From positions 1-15,786 of the forward strand of contig NZ_KB908040.1 of the NCBI RefSeq assembly GCF_000382305.1: 15,786 nucleotides of DNA, written 5' to 3'. This document shows positions 6,701 through 13,451 of the stretch, in pieces (the first letter of the stretch is position 1; each line of letters starts with the position of its first letter). Position numbers and translations under genes: made by a program. Under the pieces are notes generated by a model that was given only the letters and a program-made list of their open reading frames with translations, ran no database searches and was not told where the DNA came from. Source of the stretch: Vitreoscilla stercoraria DSM 513. GTDB lineage: Bacteria; Pseudomonadota; Gammaproteobacteria; Burkholderiales; Neisseriaceae.

Positions 6701-7925
6701 AGACTTGAACGACCAAATTCGTATTTTCAATAACGATGCTTTTGATCGTATTGAACGCATGATTGTGGGTCAAGAAGCCAATGGCGGTCCAATGCGTTTG
6801 GTGAAAGGTACCAAAATTACCAAAGAATATTTGTTGGTGATTGAGAACAAACATGAATGGTTCGATATCCGTTTGGCTGATGAAAACTTGGCGAAACAAT
6901 TGGAATTGACCAAACACAGTTTGGCGCAGAAGTATGAAGAAGCCGATGCCATGTATGAAGTCAAAAAGAAAAAATTGACTCAAGGCGACGAATTGCAACC
7001 TGGCGTACAAAAAATGGTGAAAGTATTCATCGCCATCAAACGTCGTTTGCAAGCGGGTGACAAAATGGCTGGTCGTCACGGTAACAAAGGTGTGGTATCT
7101 CGCATCTTGCCTGTGGAAGACATGCCATACATGGCCGACGGTCGTACGGTGGACATCGTATTGAACCCATTGGGCGTACCATCGCGTATGAACATTGGTC
7201 AGATTTTGGAAGTGCATTTGGGTTGGGCTGCCAAAGGTATTGGTGAGCGTGTGAACAAGATGTTGGTAGAACAACGCGAAGTGGCCGAATTGCGCGCCTT
7301 CTTCGATAAGTTGTACAACACCAGCGGCAAGAAAGAGCAATTGGATGAATTCACCGATGCTGAAATCTTGAACTTGGCAAAACACTTGCGTCGCGGTATG
7401 ACGTTTGCTTCTCCTGTATTTGATGGTGCTGATGAAGCTGAAATCAAAGAGATGTTGGAATTGGCTTATCCAAGCGAAGATCCTGATATGCAAAAATTGG
7501 GCTTCAATGCAACCAAAACTCAAGTGACTTTGTACGATGGTCGTACGGGTGAAGCATTTGACCGTCATGTAACCGTTGGTGTGATGCATTACTTGAAATT
7601 GCATCACTTGGTTGACGAAAAAATGCATGCTCGTTCTACTGGTCCTTACAGCTTGGTGACACAACAACCATTGGGCGGTAAAGCACAATTCGGTGGTCAG
7701 CGTTTCGGTGAGATGGAGGTTTGGGCATTGGAAGCTTACGGTGCTGCTTATACCTTGCAAGAAATGTTGACTGTGAAGTCAGATGACGTGGTGGGTCGTA
7801 CGAAGATGTATGAAAACATCGTTAAAGGCGAACACAAAATTGATGCAGGCATGCCTGAGTCATTCAATGTGTTGGTTAAAGAGATCCGCTCATTGGGCTT
7901 GGACATCGATTTAGAGCGTTACTAA
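3753..7925 (+). CDS. rpoB: RNA polymerase subunit beta
   Basis: Beta forms one pincer of the RNA polymerase core and part of its active site. The product is 1390 aa, longer than E. coli (1342) and close to the roughly 1392 of Neisseria. The rifampicin pocket begins at GSSQLSQFMDQ (532–542). It has D541, H551 and S556 at the main resistance positions, all wild type. CPIETPEGPNIGL (584–596) follows. The active-site acidic pair is E838–D839 in GYNYEDS. K1104 lies in GDKMAGRHGNKG. The C-terminal clamp region (about 1293–1330) has STGPYSLVTQQPLGGKAQFG. ATG follows GGAG (3741–3744) at 8 nt. The sequence is intact with no intein. A near copy of the repeated motif lies at codons 53–56. Confidence 0.99.
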   Translation: MSYSFTEKKRIRKSFAKRENVLDFPFLLATQLDSYASFLQLNTPFDQRKEDGLQAAFTSIFPIISHNTHARLEFVHYILGEPAFDIQECQMRGITYAAPLRARIRLVIMDREASKPTVKEVRENEVYMGEIPLMTPSGSFVINGTERVIVSQLHRSPGVFFEHDRGKTHSSGKLLFSARIIPYRGSWLDFEFDPKDLLYFRIDRRRKMPVTILLKALGYDAEAILNMFYDKDVFHLSEDGIEQELVLSRLKGEVAKIDVMDKDGNLIVAKGKRFTAKSVRDLSNAGINRLTVDFDSLIGKVLAKDVITPLTGEVLASANEELTEEVLAQLQIHEIKRIETLFINELDQGGYIANTLRVDEVETRLQARVAIYRMMRPGEPPTEDAVEQLFNRLFFSGDSYDLSRVGRMKFNTRTYEHKLDEKSPNWYRSMIEELSALTDGKNFVLTNEDIIISIATLVELRNGHGEVDDIDHLGNRRVRSVGELAENQFRSGLARVERAVKERLNQAESDNLMPHDLINAKPVSAAIKEFFGSSQLSQFMDQTNPLSEVTHKRRVSALGPGGLTRERAGFEVRDVHPTHYGRVCPIETPEGPNIGLINSLSVYARTNEYGFLETPYRRVIDGKVTDQIDYLSAIEEGRYVIAQANAELNAEGALIDDLVTCREKGDTILATPDRVQYMDVATGQVVSVAASLIPFLEHDDANRALMGANMQRQAVPCLRADKPLVGTGIERSVAVDSATAVVARRGGVVESVDASRVVIRVHDEEAIAGEVGVDIYNLVKYTRSNQSTNINQRPVVSKGDILARGDVVADGASTDLGELALGQNMTIAFMPWNGYNYEDSILISERVVAEDRYTTIHIEELNVVARDTKLGAEEITRDIPNLSERMQNRLDDAGIVYIGAEVEAGDVLVGKVTPKGETQLTPEEKLLRAIFGEKASDVKDTSLRMPTGMSGTVIDVQVFTREGIERDKRAQSIIDSELKRYRKDLNDQIRIFNNDAFDRIERMIVGQEANGGPMRLVKGTKITKEYLLVIENKHEWFDIRLADENLAKQLELTKHSLAQKYEEADAMYEVKKKKLTQGDELQPGVQKMVKVFIAIKRRLQAGDKMAGRHGNKGVVSRILPVEDMPYMADGRTVDIVLNPLGVPSRMNIGQILEVHLGWAAKGIGERVNKMLVEQREVAELRAFFDKLYNTSGKKEQLDEFTDAEILNLAKHLRRGMTFASPVFDGADEAEIKEMLELAYPSEDPDMQKLGFNATKTQVTLYDGRTGEAFDRHVTVGVMHYLKLHHLVDEKMHARSTGPYSLVTQQPLGGKAQFGGQRFGEMEVWALEAYGAAYTLQEMLTVKSDDVVGRTKMYENIVKGEHKIDAGMPESFNVLVKEIRSLGLDIDLERY

Positions 7926-7935
7926 TTGTGCCTAA

Positions 7936-7960
7936 CGGGTTTCAGGACGCCTGAAGCCCG
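7936..7960 (+). repeat. rpoB–rpoC intergenic hairpin without T-tract
   Basis: CGGGTTTCAGG (7936–7946) pairs with CCTGAAGCCCG (7950–7960), 11 bp with one G·U and loop ACG. TCAACAA follows, so it is not an intrinsic terminator. It may be a processing or stabilising element. Both strands contain DNA-uptake-like 12-mers: AGGACGCCTGAA on + (7944–7955) and AGGCGTCCTGAA on − (7941–7952). Confidence 0.75.
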
Positions 7961-7978
7961 TCAACAACTGGAGCTAAA

Positions 7979-10900
7979 ATGAAAGCTTTGTTAGATTTAT
8001 TTAACCCCTTGCAAGGTGCAGGTGCGGATGATGAATTTGATGCCATCAAAATCGGCATTGCATCACCAGAAACCATTCGCTCTTGGTCTTACGGTGAAGT
8101 TAAAAAACCTGAAACCATCAACTATCGTACGTTCAAACCTGAACGTGATGGTTTATTCTGTGCCAAAATTTTTGGCCCAGTTAAAGATTATGAATGTTTG
8201 TGCGGTAAATACAAACGCTTGAAATTCAAAGGTGTGACCTGCGAAAAATGTGGCGTAGAAGTGACTTTGTCTAAAGTGCGTCGTGAGCGCATGGGTCACA
8301 TTGAATTGGCGTCACCTGTTGCACACATTTGGTTCTTGAAATCATTGCCATCTCGTTTGGGCATGGTTTTGGACATGACTTTGCGTGATATCGAACGCAT
8401 TTTGTATTTTGAAGCATTTGTGGTAACCGATCCTGGCTTAACTTCTTTGCAACGCCGTCAATTGTTGACTGAAGAAGATTATTACGAGCATTTGGACGAA
8501 TACGGCGAAGAATTTGAAGCGAAAATGGGTGCCGAAGGTGTGCGCGAATTGTTGCGCACTTTGGACATCGAAAACGAAATTCAAGTTTTGCGTCAAGAGT
8601 TGGAATCAACTGGCTCTGATACCAAAATCAAAAAAATTGCAAAACGTTTGAAAGTATTGGAAGCCTTCCAACGCTCAGGTATGAAACTTGAGTGGATGAT
8701 TATGGATGTGTTGCCAGTATTGCCACCTGATTTGCGTCCATTGGTACCGTTGGATGGTGGTCGTTTTGCCACTTCTGACTTGAATGATTTGTACCGTCGT
8801 GTGATTAACCGTAACAACCGTTTGAAACGTTTGTTGGAGTTGCGCGCGCCAGACATCATCGTTCGCAATGAAAAACGTATGTTGCAAGAAGCAGTGGATT
8901 CGTTGTTAGACAACGGCCGTCGCGGTAAAGCGATGACTGGTGCGAACAAACGCCCATTGAAATCATTGGCTGACATGATCAAAGGTAAGGGCGGTCGTTT
9001 CCGTCAGAACTTGCTGGGTAAACGTGTGGACTATTCAGGCCGCTCTGTGATTACCGTAGGTCCTTACTTGCGTTTGCACCAATGTGGTTTGCCTAAAAAA
9101 ATGGCATTGGAATTGTTCAAACCATTCATTTTCCACAAATTGGAAAAATTGGAATTGGCCAACTCCATCAAACAAGCCAAAAAATTGGTAGAACAAGAAG
9201 TGCCAGAAGTTTGGGACATCTTGGAAGACGTGATTCGCGAACATCCAATCATGTTGAACCGTGCGCCTACCTTGCACCGTTTGGGTATTCAAGCGTTTGA
9301 ACCGATTTTGATTGAAGGCAAAGCCATTCAATTGCACCCGCTCGTTTGTGCGGCATTTAACGCCGACTTTGACGGTGACCAAATGGCGGTTCACGTACCA
9401 TTGTCTTTGGAAGCGCAACAAGAAGCGCGTACATTGATGTTGGCGTCAAACAACGTGTTGTCTCCAGCCAATGGTGAGTCAATCATCGTACCTTCTCAAG
9501 ACATCGTCTTGGGTCTGTATTACATGACGCGTGACAAAATCAATGGCAAAGGCGAAGGCACTTTGTTCGCGGATGTCAAAGAAGTACAACGTGCATACGA
9601 AACCCGCCAAGTTGAATTGGCAACCAAATGTACAGTACGTTTGACCGAATATGTGAAAAACGAACAAGGTGGTTACGATGCTGTAAGACGTCGTTATGAA
9701 ACCACTGTTGGTCGCGCCATTTTGTCTACTTTGTTACCTAAAGGCTTGGCATTTGAACACATTAACAAAGCATTGAAAAAGAAAGAAATTTCTAAATTAA
9801 TCAATGTGTCGTTTCGTGTGTGCGGCTTGCGAGATACGGTGATTTTTGCTGACCACTTGATGTACACAGGTTATGCATATTCTACTCGTGGTGGTATTTC
9901 GATTTGTGTGGACGACATGGAAGTGCCGGCTGCAAAAGTAACTTTGTTGGCAGAAGCTCAAGGCGAAGTGAAGGAAATCGAAGAACAATACCGTCAAGGT
10001 TTGGTAACCAATGGCGAACGCTATAATAAAGTGGTCGACATTTGGGGTCGTACAGGCGATAAGATTGCCAAAGCGATGATGGACAATTTGTCTGTGGACA
10101 AAGTCATTGACCGTGATGGTAACGAAGTTGACCAAGAATCATTCAACTCAATTTACATGATGGCTGACTCTGGTGCCCGTGGTTCGGCAGCACAGATCAA
10201 ACAGTTGTCAGGTATGCGTGGTTTGATGGCAAAACCTGATGGTTCGATCATTGAAACACCAATTACGTCTAACTTCCGTGAAGGCTTGACGGTATTGCAA
10301 TACTTTATTTCAACACACGGTGCGCGTAAAGGTTTGGCGGATACGGCGTTGAAAACAGCGAACTCAGGTTACTTGACACGTCGTTTGGTTGACGTGACCC
10401 AAGACTTGGTGGTGATTGAGGACGATTGTGGTACCACTGACGGCTTTGTCATGAAAGCAGTTGTACAAGGTGGTGACGTGATTGAGCCGTTGCGCGATCG
10501 TATCTTGGGCCGTGTGACTGCAGAAGATGTGGTTGACCCTAATACCAATACAACGATTGTTGAAGCTGGCACTATCTTGTCTGAAGCTTTGGTGAACTTG
10601 ATTGACAATTCTGGTGCGGATGAAGTTAAAGTTCGTACACCAATTACTTGTAAAACACGTTATGGCTTGTGTGCTCAATGTTACGGTCGTGACTTGGCGC
10701 GTGGTAAGTTGGTTAATACAGGTGAAGCAGTTGGTGTGATTGCTGCTCAATCGATTGGTGAGCCTGGTACTCAGTTGACGATGCGTACGTTCCATATTGG
10801 TGGTGCTGCGTCTCGAGCTGCTGCGGCAACTCAAGTTGAATCTAAATCTAACGGTACGGCACGTTTCTCTAGCCAAATGCGTTATGTAACCAACAACAAA

Positions 10901-12133
10901 GGCGAATTGATTGTCATCGGTCGTTCTTGTGAAGTGGTGATTCATGACGATGTGGGTCGTGAGCGTGAACGTCATAAAGTGCCTTACGGTTCTACTTTGA
11001 TGGTACGTGATGGTGAGACGATTGTTGCAGGTCAAGTATTGGCAACATGGGATCCGCATACCCGTCCAATGATTACCGAACATGCAGGTCGCGTTCGCTT
11101 TGAAAACATCGAAGAAGGTGTGACTGTTGCCAAACAAACTGACGAAGTGACTGGTTTGTCTACTTTGGTGGTGATTGATGGTAAACGTCGCGGTTCACAA
11201 GCGCGAGTATTGCGTCCAGCGGTTCGTTTGTTGGATGAAAATGGTGAAGAAATTCGTGCTGCAGGTTCTGATACACCTGTGACGATGGCATTCCCAATCG
11301 GTGCGATTATTACGGTGCGTGAAGGTCAAGAAGTGGGTAAGGGTGAAGTATTGGCTCGTATTCCTCAAGCTTCTACCAAAACTCGTGACATTACCAGTGG
11401 TTTGCCTCGTGTAGCTGAATTGTTCGAGGCTCGTACACCAAAAGACGCGGGTATGTTGGCGGAAGTGACTGGTACGGTTTCGTTCGGTAAAGAAACCAAA
11501 GGCAAACAACGTTTGGTGATTACCGATGTTGATGGCATCGTGGTTGAAACTTTAATCTCGAAAGAGAAACAAGTTTTGGTGCATGACGGTCAAGTTGTAA
11601 ATCGCGGTGAGGTGATTGTGGATGGTGCGGTTGACCCACACGACATCTTGCGTTTGCAAGGCATTGAAGCTTTGGCGCGCTATATCATTCAAGAAGTGCA
11701 AGAAGTTTACCGCTTACAAGGCGTGAAGATTTCTGACAAACACATTGAAGTGATCATCCGTCAAATGTTGCGTCGTGTGAACATTGCTGATTCAGGCGAA
11801 ACTCAGTTCATTACTGGTGAACAAGTTGAGCGTGCGGAAGTGATGATTGCCAACGAAAAAATGGCGGCAGAAGGCAAACAACCTGCACGCATTGAAAACA
11901 TTTTGTTGGGTATTACCAAAGCATCGTTGTCGACTGATTCGTTCATTTCTGCAGCTTCGTTCCAAAAGACTACTCGTGTCTTGACTGAAGCGGCGATTAT
12001 GGGCAAACGTGATGATTTGCGTGGCTTGAAAGAAAACGTGATTGTGGGTCGTTTGATTCCTGCAGGTACGGGTTTGCATTACCATCGCAAGCGTCGTCAA
12101 AACAATCCATTGCCTGAAACTTCAGCAGAATAA
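7979..12133 (+). CDS. rpoC: RNA polymerase subunit beta'
   Basis: Beta' carries the catalytic magnesium site and the clamp of RNA polymerase. The product is 1384 aa. The N-terminal zinc site is C73, C75, C88 and C91. The catalytic triad is D463, D465 and D467 in NADFDGD. The F-loop/bridge-helix entry ADSGARGSAAQIKQL begins at 729. The second zinc site is C817, C891, C898 and C901. The trigger loop is MRTFHIGG with M935 and H939, followed by the long insertion SI3 (about 945–1130) shared with other proteobacteria. ATG follows GGAG (7970–7973) at 5 nt. It is co-transcribed with rpoB across a 53-nt spacer and ended by a strong terminator. Everything looks intact. Confidence 0.99.
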   Translation: MKALLDLFNPLQGAGADDEFDAIKIGIASPETIRSWSYGEVKKPETINYRTFKPERDGLFCAKIFGPVKDYECLCGKYKRLKFKGVTCEKCGVEVTLSKVRRERMGHIELASPVAHIWFLKSLPSRLGMVLDMTLRDIERILYFEAFVVTDPGLTSLQRRQLLTEEDYYEHLDEYGEEFEAKMGAEGVRELLRTLDIENEIQVLRQELESTGSDTKIKKIAKRLKVLEAFQRSGMKLEWMIMDVLPVLPPDLRPLVPLDGGRFATSDLNDLYRRVINRNNRLKRLLELRAPDIIVRNEKRMLQEAVDSLLDNGRRGKAMTGANKRPLKSLADMIKGKGGRFRQNLLGKRVDYSGRSVITVGPYLRLHQCGLPKKMALELFKPFIFHKLEKLELANSIKQAKKLVEQEVPEVWDILEDVIREHPIMLNRAPTLHRLGIQAFEPILIEGKAIQLHPLVCAAFNADFDGDQMAVHVPLSLEAQQEARTLMLASNNVLSPANGESIIVPSQDIVLGLYYMTRDKINGKGEGTLFADVKEVQRAYETRQVELATKCTVRLTEYVKNEQGGYDAVRRRYETTVGRAILSTLLPKGLAFEHINKALKKKEISKLINVSFRVCGLRDTVIFADHLMYTGYAYSTRGGISICVDDMEVPAAKVTLLAEAQGEVKEIEEQYRQGLVTNGERYNKVVDIWGRTGDKIAKAMMDNLSVDKVIDRDGNEVDQESFNSIYMMADSGARGSAAQIKQLSGMRGLMAKPDGSIIETPITSNFREGLTVLQYFISTHGARKGLADTALKTANSGYLTRRLVDVTQDLVVIEDDCGTTDGFVMKAVVQGGDVIEPLRDRILGRVTAEDVVDPNTNTTIVEAGTILSEALVNLIDNSGADEVKVRTPITCKTRYGLCAQCYGRDLARGKLVNTGEAVGVIAAQSIGEPGTQLTMRTFHIGGAASRAAAATQVESKSNGTARFSSQMRYVTNNKGELIVIGRSCEVVIHDDVGRERERHKVPYGSTLMVRDGETIVAGQVLATWDPHTRPMITEHAGRVRFENIEEGVTVAKQTDEVTGLSTLVVIDGKRRGSQARVLRPAVRLLDENGEEIRAAGSDTPVTMAFPIGAIITVREGQEVGKGEVLARIPQASTKTRDITSGLPRVAELFEARTPKDAGMLAEVTGTVSFGKETKGKQRLVITDVDGIVVETLISKEKQVLVHDGQVVNRGEVIVDGAVDPHDILRLQGIEALARYIIQEVQEVYRLQGVKISDKHIEVIIRQMLRRVNIADSGETQFITGEQVERAEVMIANEKMAAEGKQPARIENILLGITKASLSTDSFISAASFQKTTRVLTEAAIMGKRDDLRGLKENVIVGRLIPAGTGLHYHRKRRQNNPLPETSAE

Positions 12134-12158
12134 TCTGTTTTAAGTTTGAGCATTATGC

Positions 12159-12194
12159 AAAGCGTCCTGTAAAACATTTACAGGACGCTTTTTT
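12159..12194 (+). terminator. Strong terminator after rpoC, made of an inverted motif pair
   Basis: AAAGCGTCCTGTAAA (12159–12173) and TTTACAGGACGCTTT (12177–12191) form a perfect 15-bp stem with loop ACA, and the T run extends to 12194. Both arms contain exact copies of the 12-mer AAGCGTCCTGTA. This should end the rpoBC transcript before the str operon. Confidence 0.92.
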
Positions 12195-12403
12195 ATGGGT
12201 ATGTATTATAGAGATTGAATGAAAAAAATATTAAAAATCAAGGTAATAAATTTTACTCTTTCAAGGATATGAATGCCAAGGTTGGCAGCGTCCTGTAAGG
12301 CTTTGCCAAATTTGATTGAATTTAAAACTCGGGTTTATTTTTTGGCAAGGCATTTATCTGTATCAAATTAGGTTAAAAAACAATCAAATATGCGCTGGTT
12401 GAT
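12195..12403 (+). other. A+T-rich gene-free spacer with alternating inverted repeats
   Basis: This is most of the 351-nt gap between rpoC and rpsL. The first part (12195–12265) is A+T-rich and shows nothing clear. From 12274 to 12348 the core TGCCAA/TTGGCA alternates: TGCCAA (12274–12279), TTGGCA (12282–12287), TTGCCAAA (12303–12310) and TTTGGCAA (12341–12348). They can pair in mutually exclusive ways. An orphan motif copy GCGTCCTGTAA (12288–12298) lies in the middle. I find no credible gene here on either strand. The role is unknown; it could be a decayed repeat or an upstream control region. Confidence 0.5.
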
Positions 12404-12433
12404 TTGACTTGATGATTCAATAGCGTCTATAAT
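12404..12433 (+). promoter_or_regulatory. Sigma-70 promoter of the str operon
   Basis: TTGACT (12404–12409) and a perfect TATAAT (12428–12433) are 18 bp apart. Transcription should start near 12440, giving a leader of about 45 nt before rpsL. This promoter would drive rpsL–rpsG–fusA and at least part of tuf. Confidence 0.8.
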
Positions 12434-12441
12434 TTCGCCCT

Positions 12442-12466
12442 TGCTGGCATGGTGCCAGTAGTTTTT
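12442..12466 (+). promoter_or_regulatory. 5' stem-loop in rpsL leader (terminator-like)
   Basis: TGCTGGCA (12442–12449) pairs with TGCCAGTA (12453–12460), 8 bp with one G·U and loop TGG, followed by G and TTTTT (12462–12466). It lies almost at the predicted 5' end of the str mRNA. It could protect the mRNA end or act as an early attenuator. It is too close to the start site for the usual attenuation by a leader peptide. Confidence 0.55.
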
Positions 12467-12484
12467 CAATGGGAACTTAAATAA

Positions 12485-12856
12485 ATGCCTACTATTAACC
12501 AGTTGGTTCGCAAAGGCCGTCAAAAACCGGTTTATGTGAACAAAGTGCCTGCTTTGGAAGCATGTCCACAAAAACGCGGTGTATGTACTCGTGTTTACAC
12601 TACTACACCTAAAAAACCTAACTCTGCATTGCGTAAAGTATGTAAAGTGCGTTTGACTAACGGTTTCGAAGTGATTTCGTATATCGGTGGTGAAGGCCAT
12701 AACTTGCAAGAGCATAGCGTTGTATTGATTCGTGGCGGTCGTGTAAAAGACTTGCCGGGTGTGCGTTACCATACTGTTCGTGGTTCTTTGGACACTGCTG
12801 GTGTTAAAGACCGTAAACAAAGCCGTTCTAAATACGGTACTAAACGTCCTAAGTAA
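12485..12856 (+). CDS. rpsL: 30S ribosomal protein S12
   Basis: S12 lies at the decoding centre and controls translational accuracy. The product is 123 aa (E. coli 124). It contains TTPKKPNSALRKVCKVRLTN and the conserved loop GGRVKDLPGVRYH. K43 and K88, whose changes cause streptomycin resistance, are wild type. D89, the methylthiolation target in E. coli, is present. ATG follows a weak GGGA site (12471–12474) at 10 nt. It is the first gene of the str operon. Confidence 0.99.
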   Translation: MPTINQLVRKGRQKPVYVNKVPALEACPQKRGVCTRVYTTTPKKPNSALRKVCKVRLTNGFEVISYIGGEGHNLQEHSVVLIRGGRVKDLPGVRYHTVRGSLDTAGVKDRKQSRSKYGTKRPK

Positions 12857-12962
12857 TTGGCTTTTGACGTGGGTTGCCCGTTTGGGTAATCGAGTAAGTG
12901 CTTATCTCTGATGAATAAGCCAGAGCAATGATGCTCAACTGAATAGAATGTAAGGAATTAAA
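12857..12962 (+). promoter_or_regulatory. rpsL–rpsG spacer with three hairpins (candidate S7 feedback site)
   Basis: This 106-nt spacer holds TTGCCC–GTTT–GGGTAA (12874–12889, one G·U), GCTTAT/ATAAGC (12900–12905 with 12915–12920), and GAGCA–ATGA–TGCTC (12923–12936). The rpsG ribosome binding site AAGGAA (12952–12957) follows. In E. coli, S7 binds the rpsL–rpsG intergenic RNA and represses distal str genes. Length, position and structure fit the same role, but the binding motif itself is not proven here. Confidence 0.55.
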
Positions 12963-13433
12963 ATGCCAAGACGTAGAGAAGTCCCTAAACGCGAGATTTT
13001 GCCTGATCCTAAATTCGGTAGCACCGAATTGTCTAAATTCATGAACGTTGTGATGATTGACGGCAAAAAATCAGTTGCAGAGCGTATTATTTATGGCGCT
13101 TTGGAACAAATCGAAAAGAAATCTGGTAAGCCAGCGATCGAAGTATTCGAAGCTGCTATTGCTAATGCGAAACCAATCGTGGAAGTGAAAAGCCGCCGTG
13201 TCGGTGGTGCTAACTATCAAGTTCCCGTTGAAGTTCGTCCGTCACGTCGTTTGGCGTTGGCAATGCGCTGGGTACGCGATGCGGCTCGTAAACGTGGTGA
13301 AAAATCAATGGACTTGCGTTTGGCAGGCGAATTGATGGATGCAGCTGAAGGCCGTGGTGGCGCGTTGAAAAAACGTGAAGAAGTTCACCGTATGGCTGAA
13401 GCGAACAAAGCGTTCTCTCACTTCCGTTTCTAA
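12963..13433 (+). CDS. rpsG: 30S ribosomal protein S7
   Basis: S7 is a primary 16S rRNA binder that nucleates 30S head assembly and contacts the E-site tRNA. The product is 156 aa, the usual length. It opens with MPRRREVPKREILPDPKFGS and contains the conserved RVGGANYQVPVEV and RRLALAMRW segments in the helical core. The C-terminal ANKAFSHFRF is intact. ATG follows AAGGAA. It is likely both regulated by and regulator of this operon through the upstream spacer. fusA follows after 18 nt. Confidence 0.99.
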   Translation: MPRRREVPKREILPDPKFGSTELSKFMNVVMIDGKKSVAERIIYGALEQIEKKSGKPAIEVFEAAIANAKPIVEVKSRRVGGANYQVPVEVRPSRRLALAMRWVRDAARKRGEKSMDLRLAGELMDAAEGRGGALKKREEVHRMAEANKAFSHFRF

Positions 13434-13451
13434 TTTAAAAAGGCGACAACC

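Noticed and set aside
6576..7760. 394-aa open frame on the minus strand inside rpoB, with several other long antisense frames in rpoB, rpoC and fusA
   Set aside because: They lie opposite fully conserved genes, are rich in His, Phe, Gln and Thr as expected for the complement of this codon usage, and have no ribosome binding sites or recognisable domains.
12269..12298. Nine-codon reading frame ending at the stop within the orphan motif copy
   Set aside because: AAGG lies only 2 nt before the ATG, no promoter is evident, and the peptide resembles nothing known; most likely chance.
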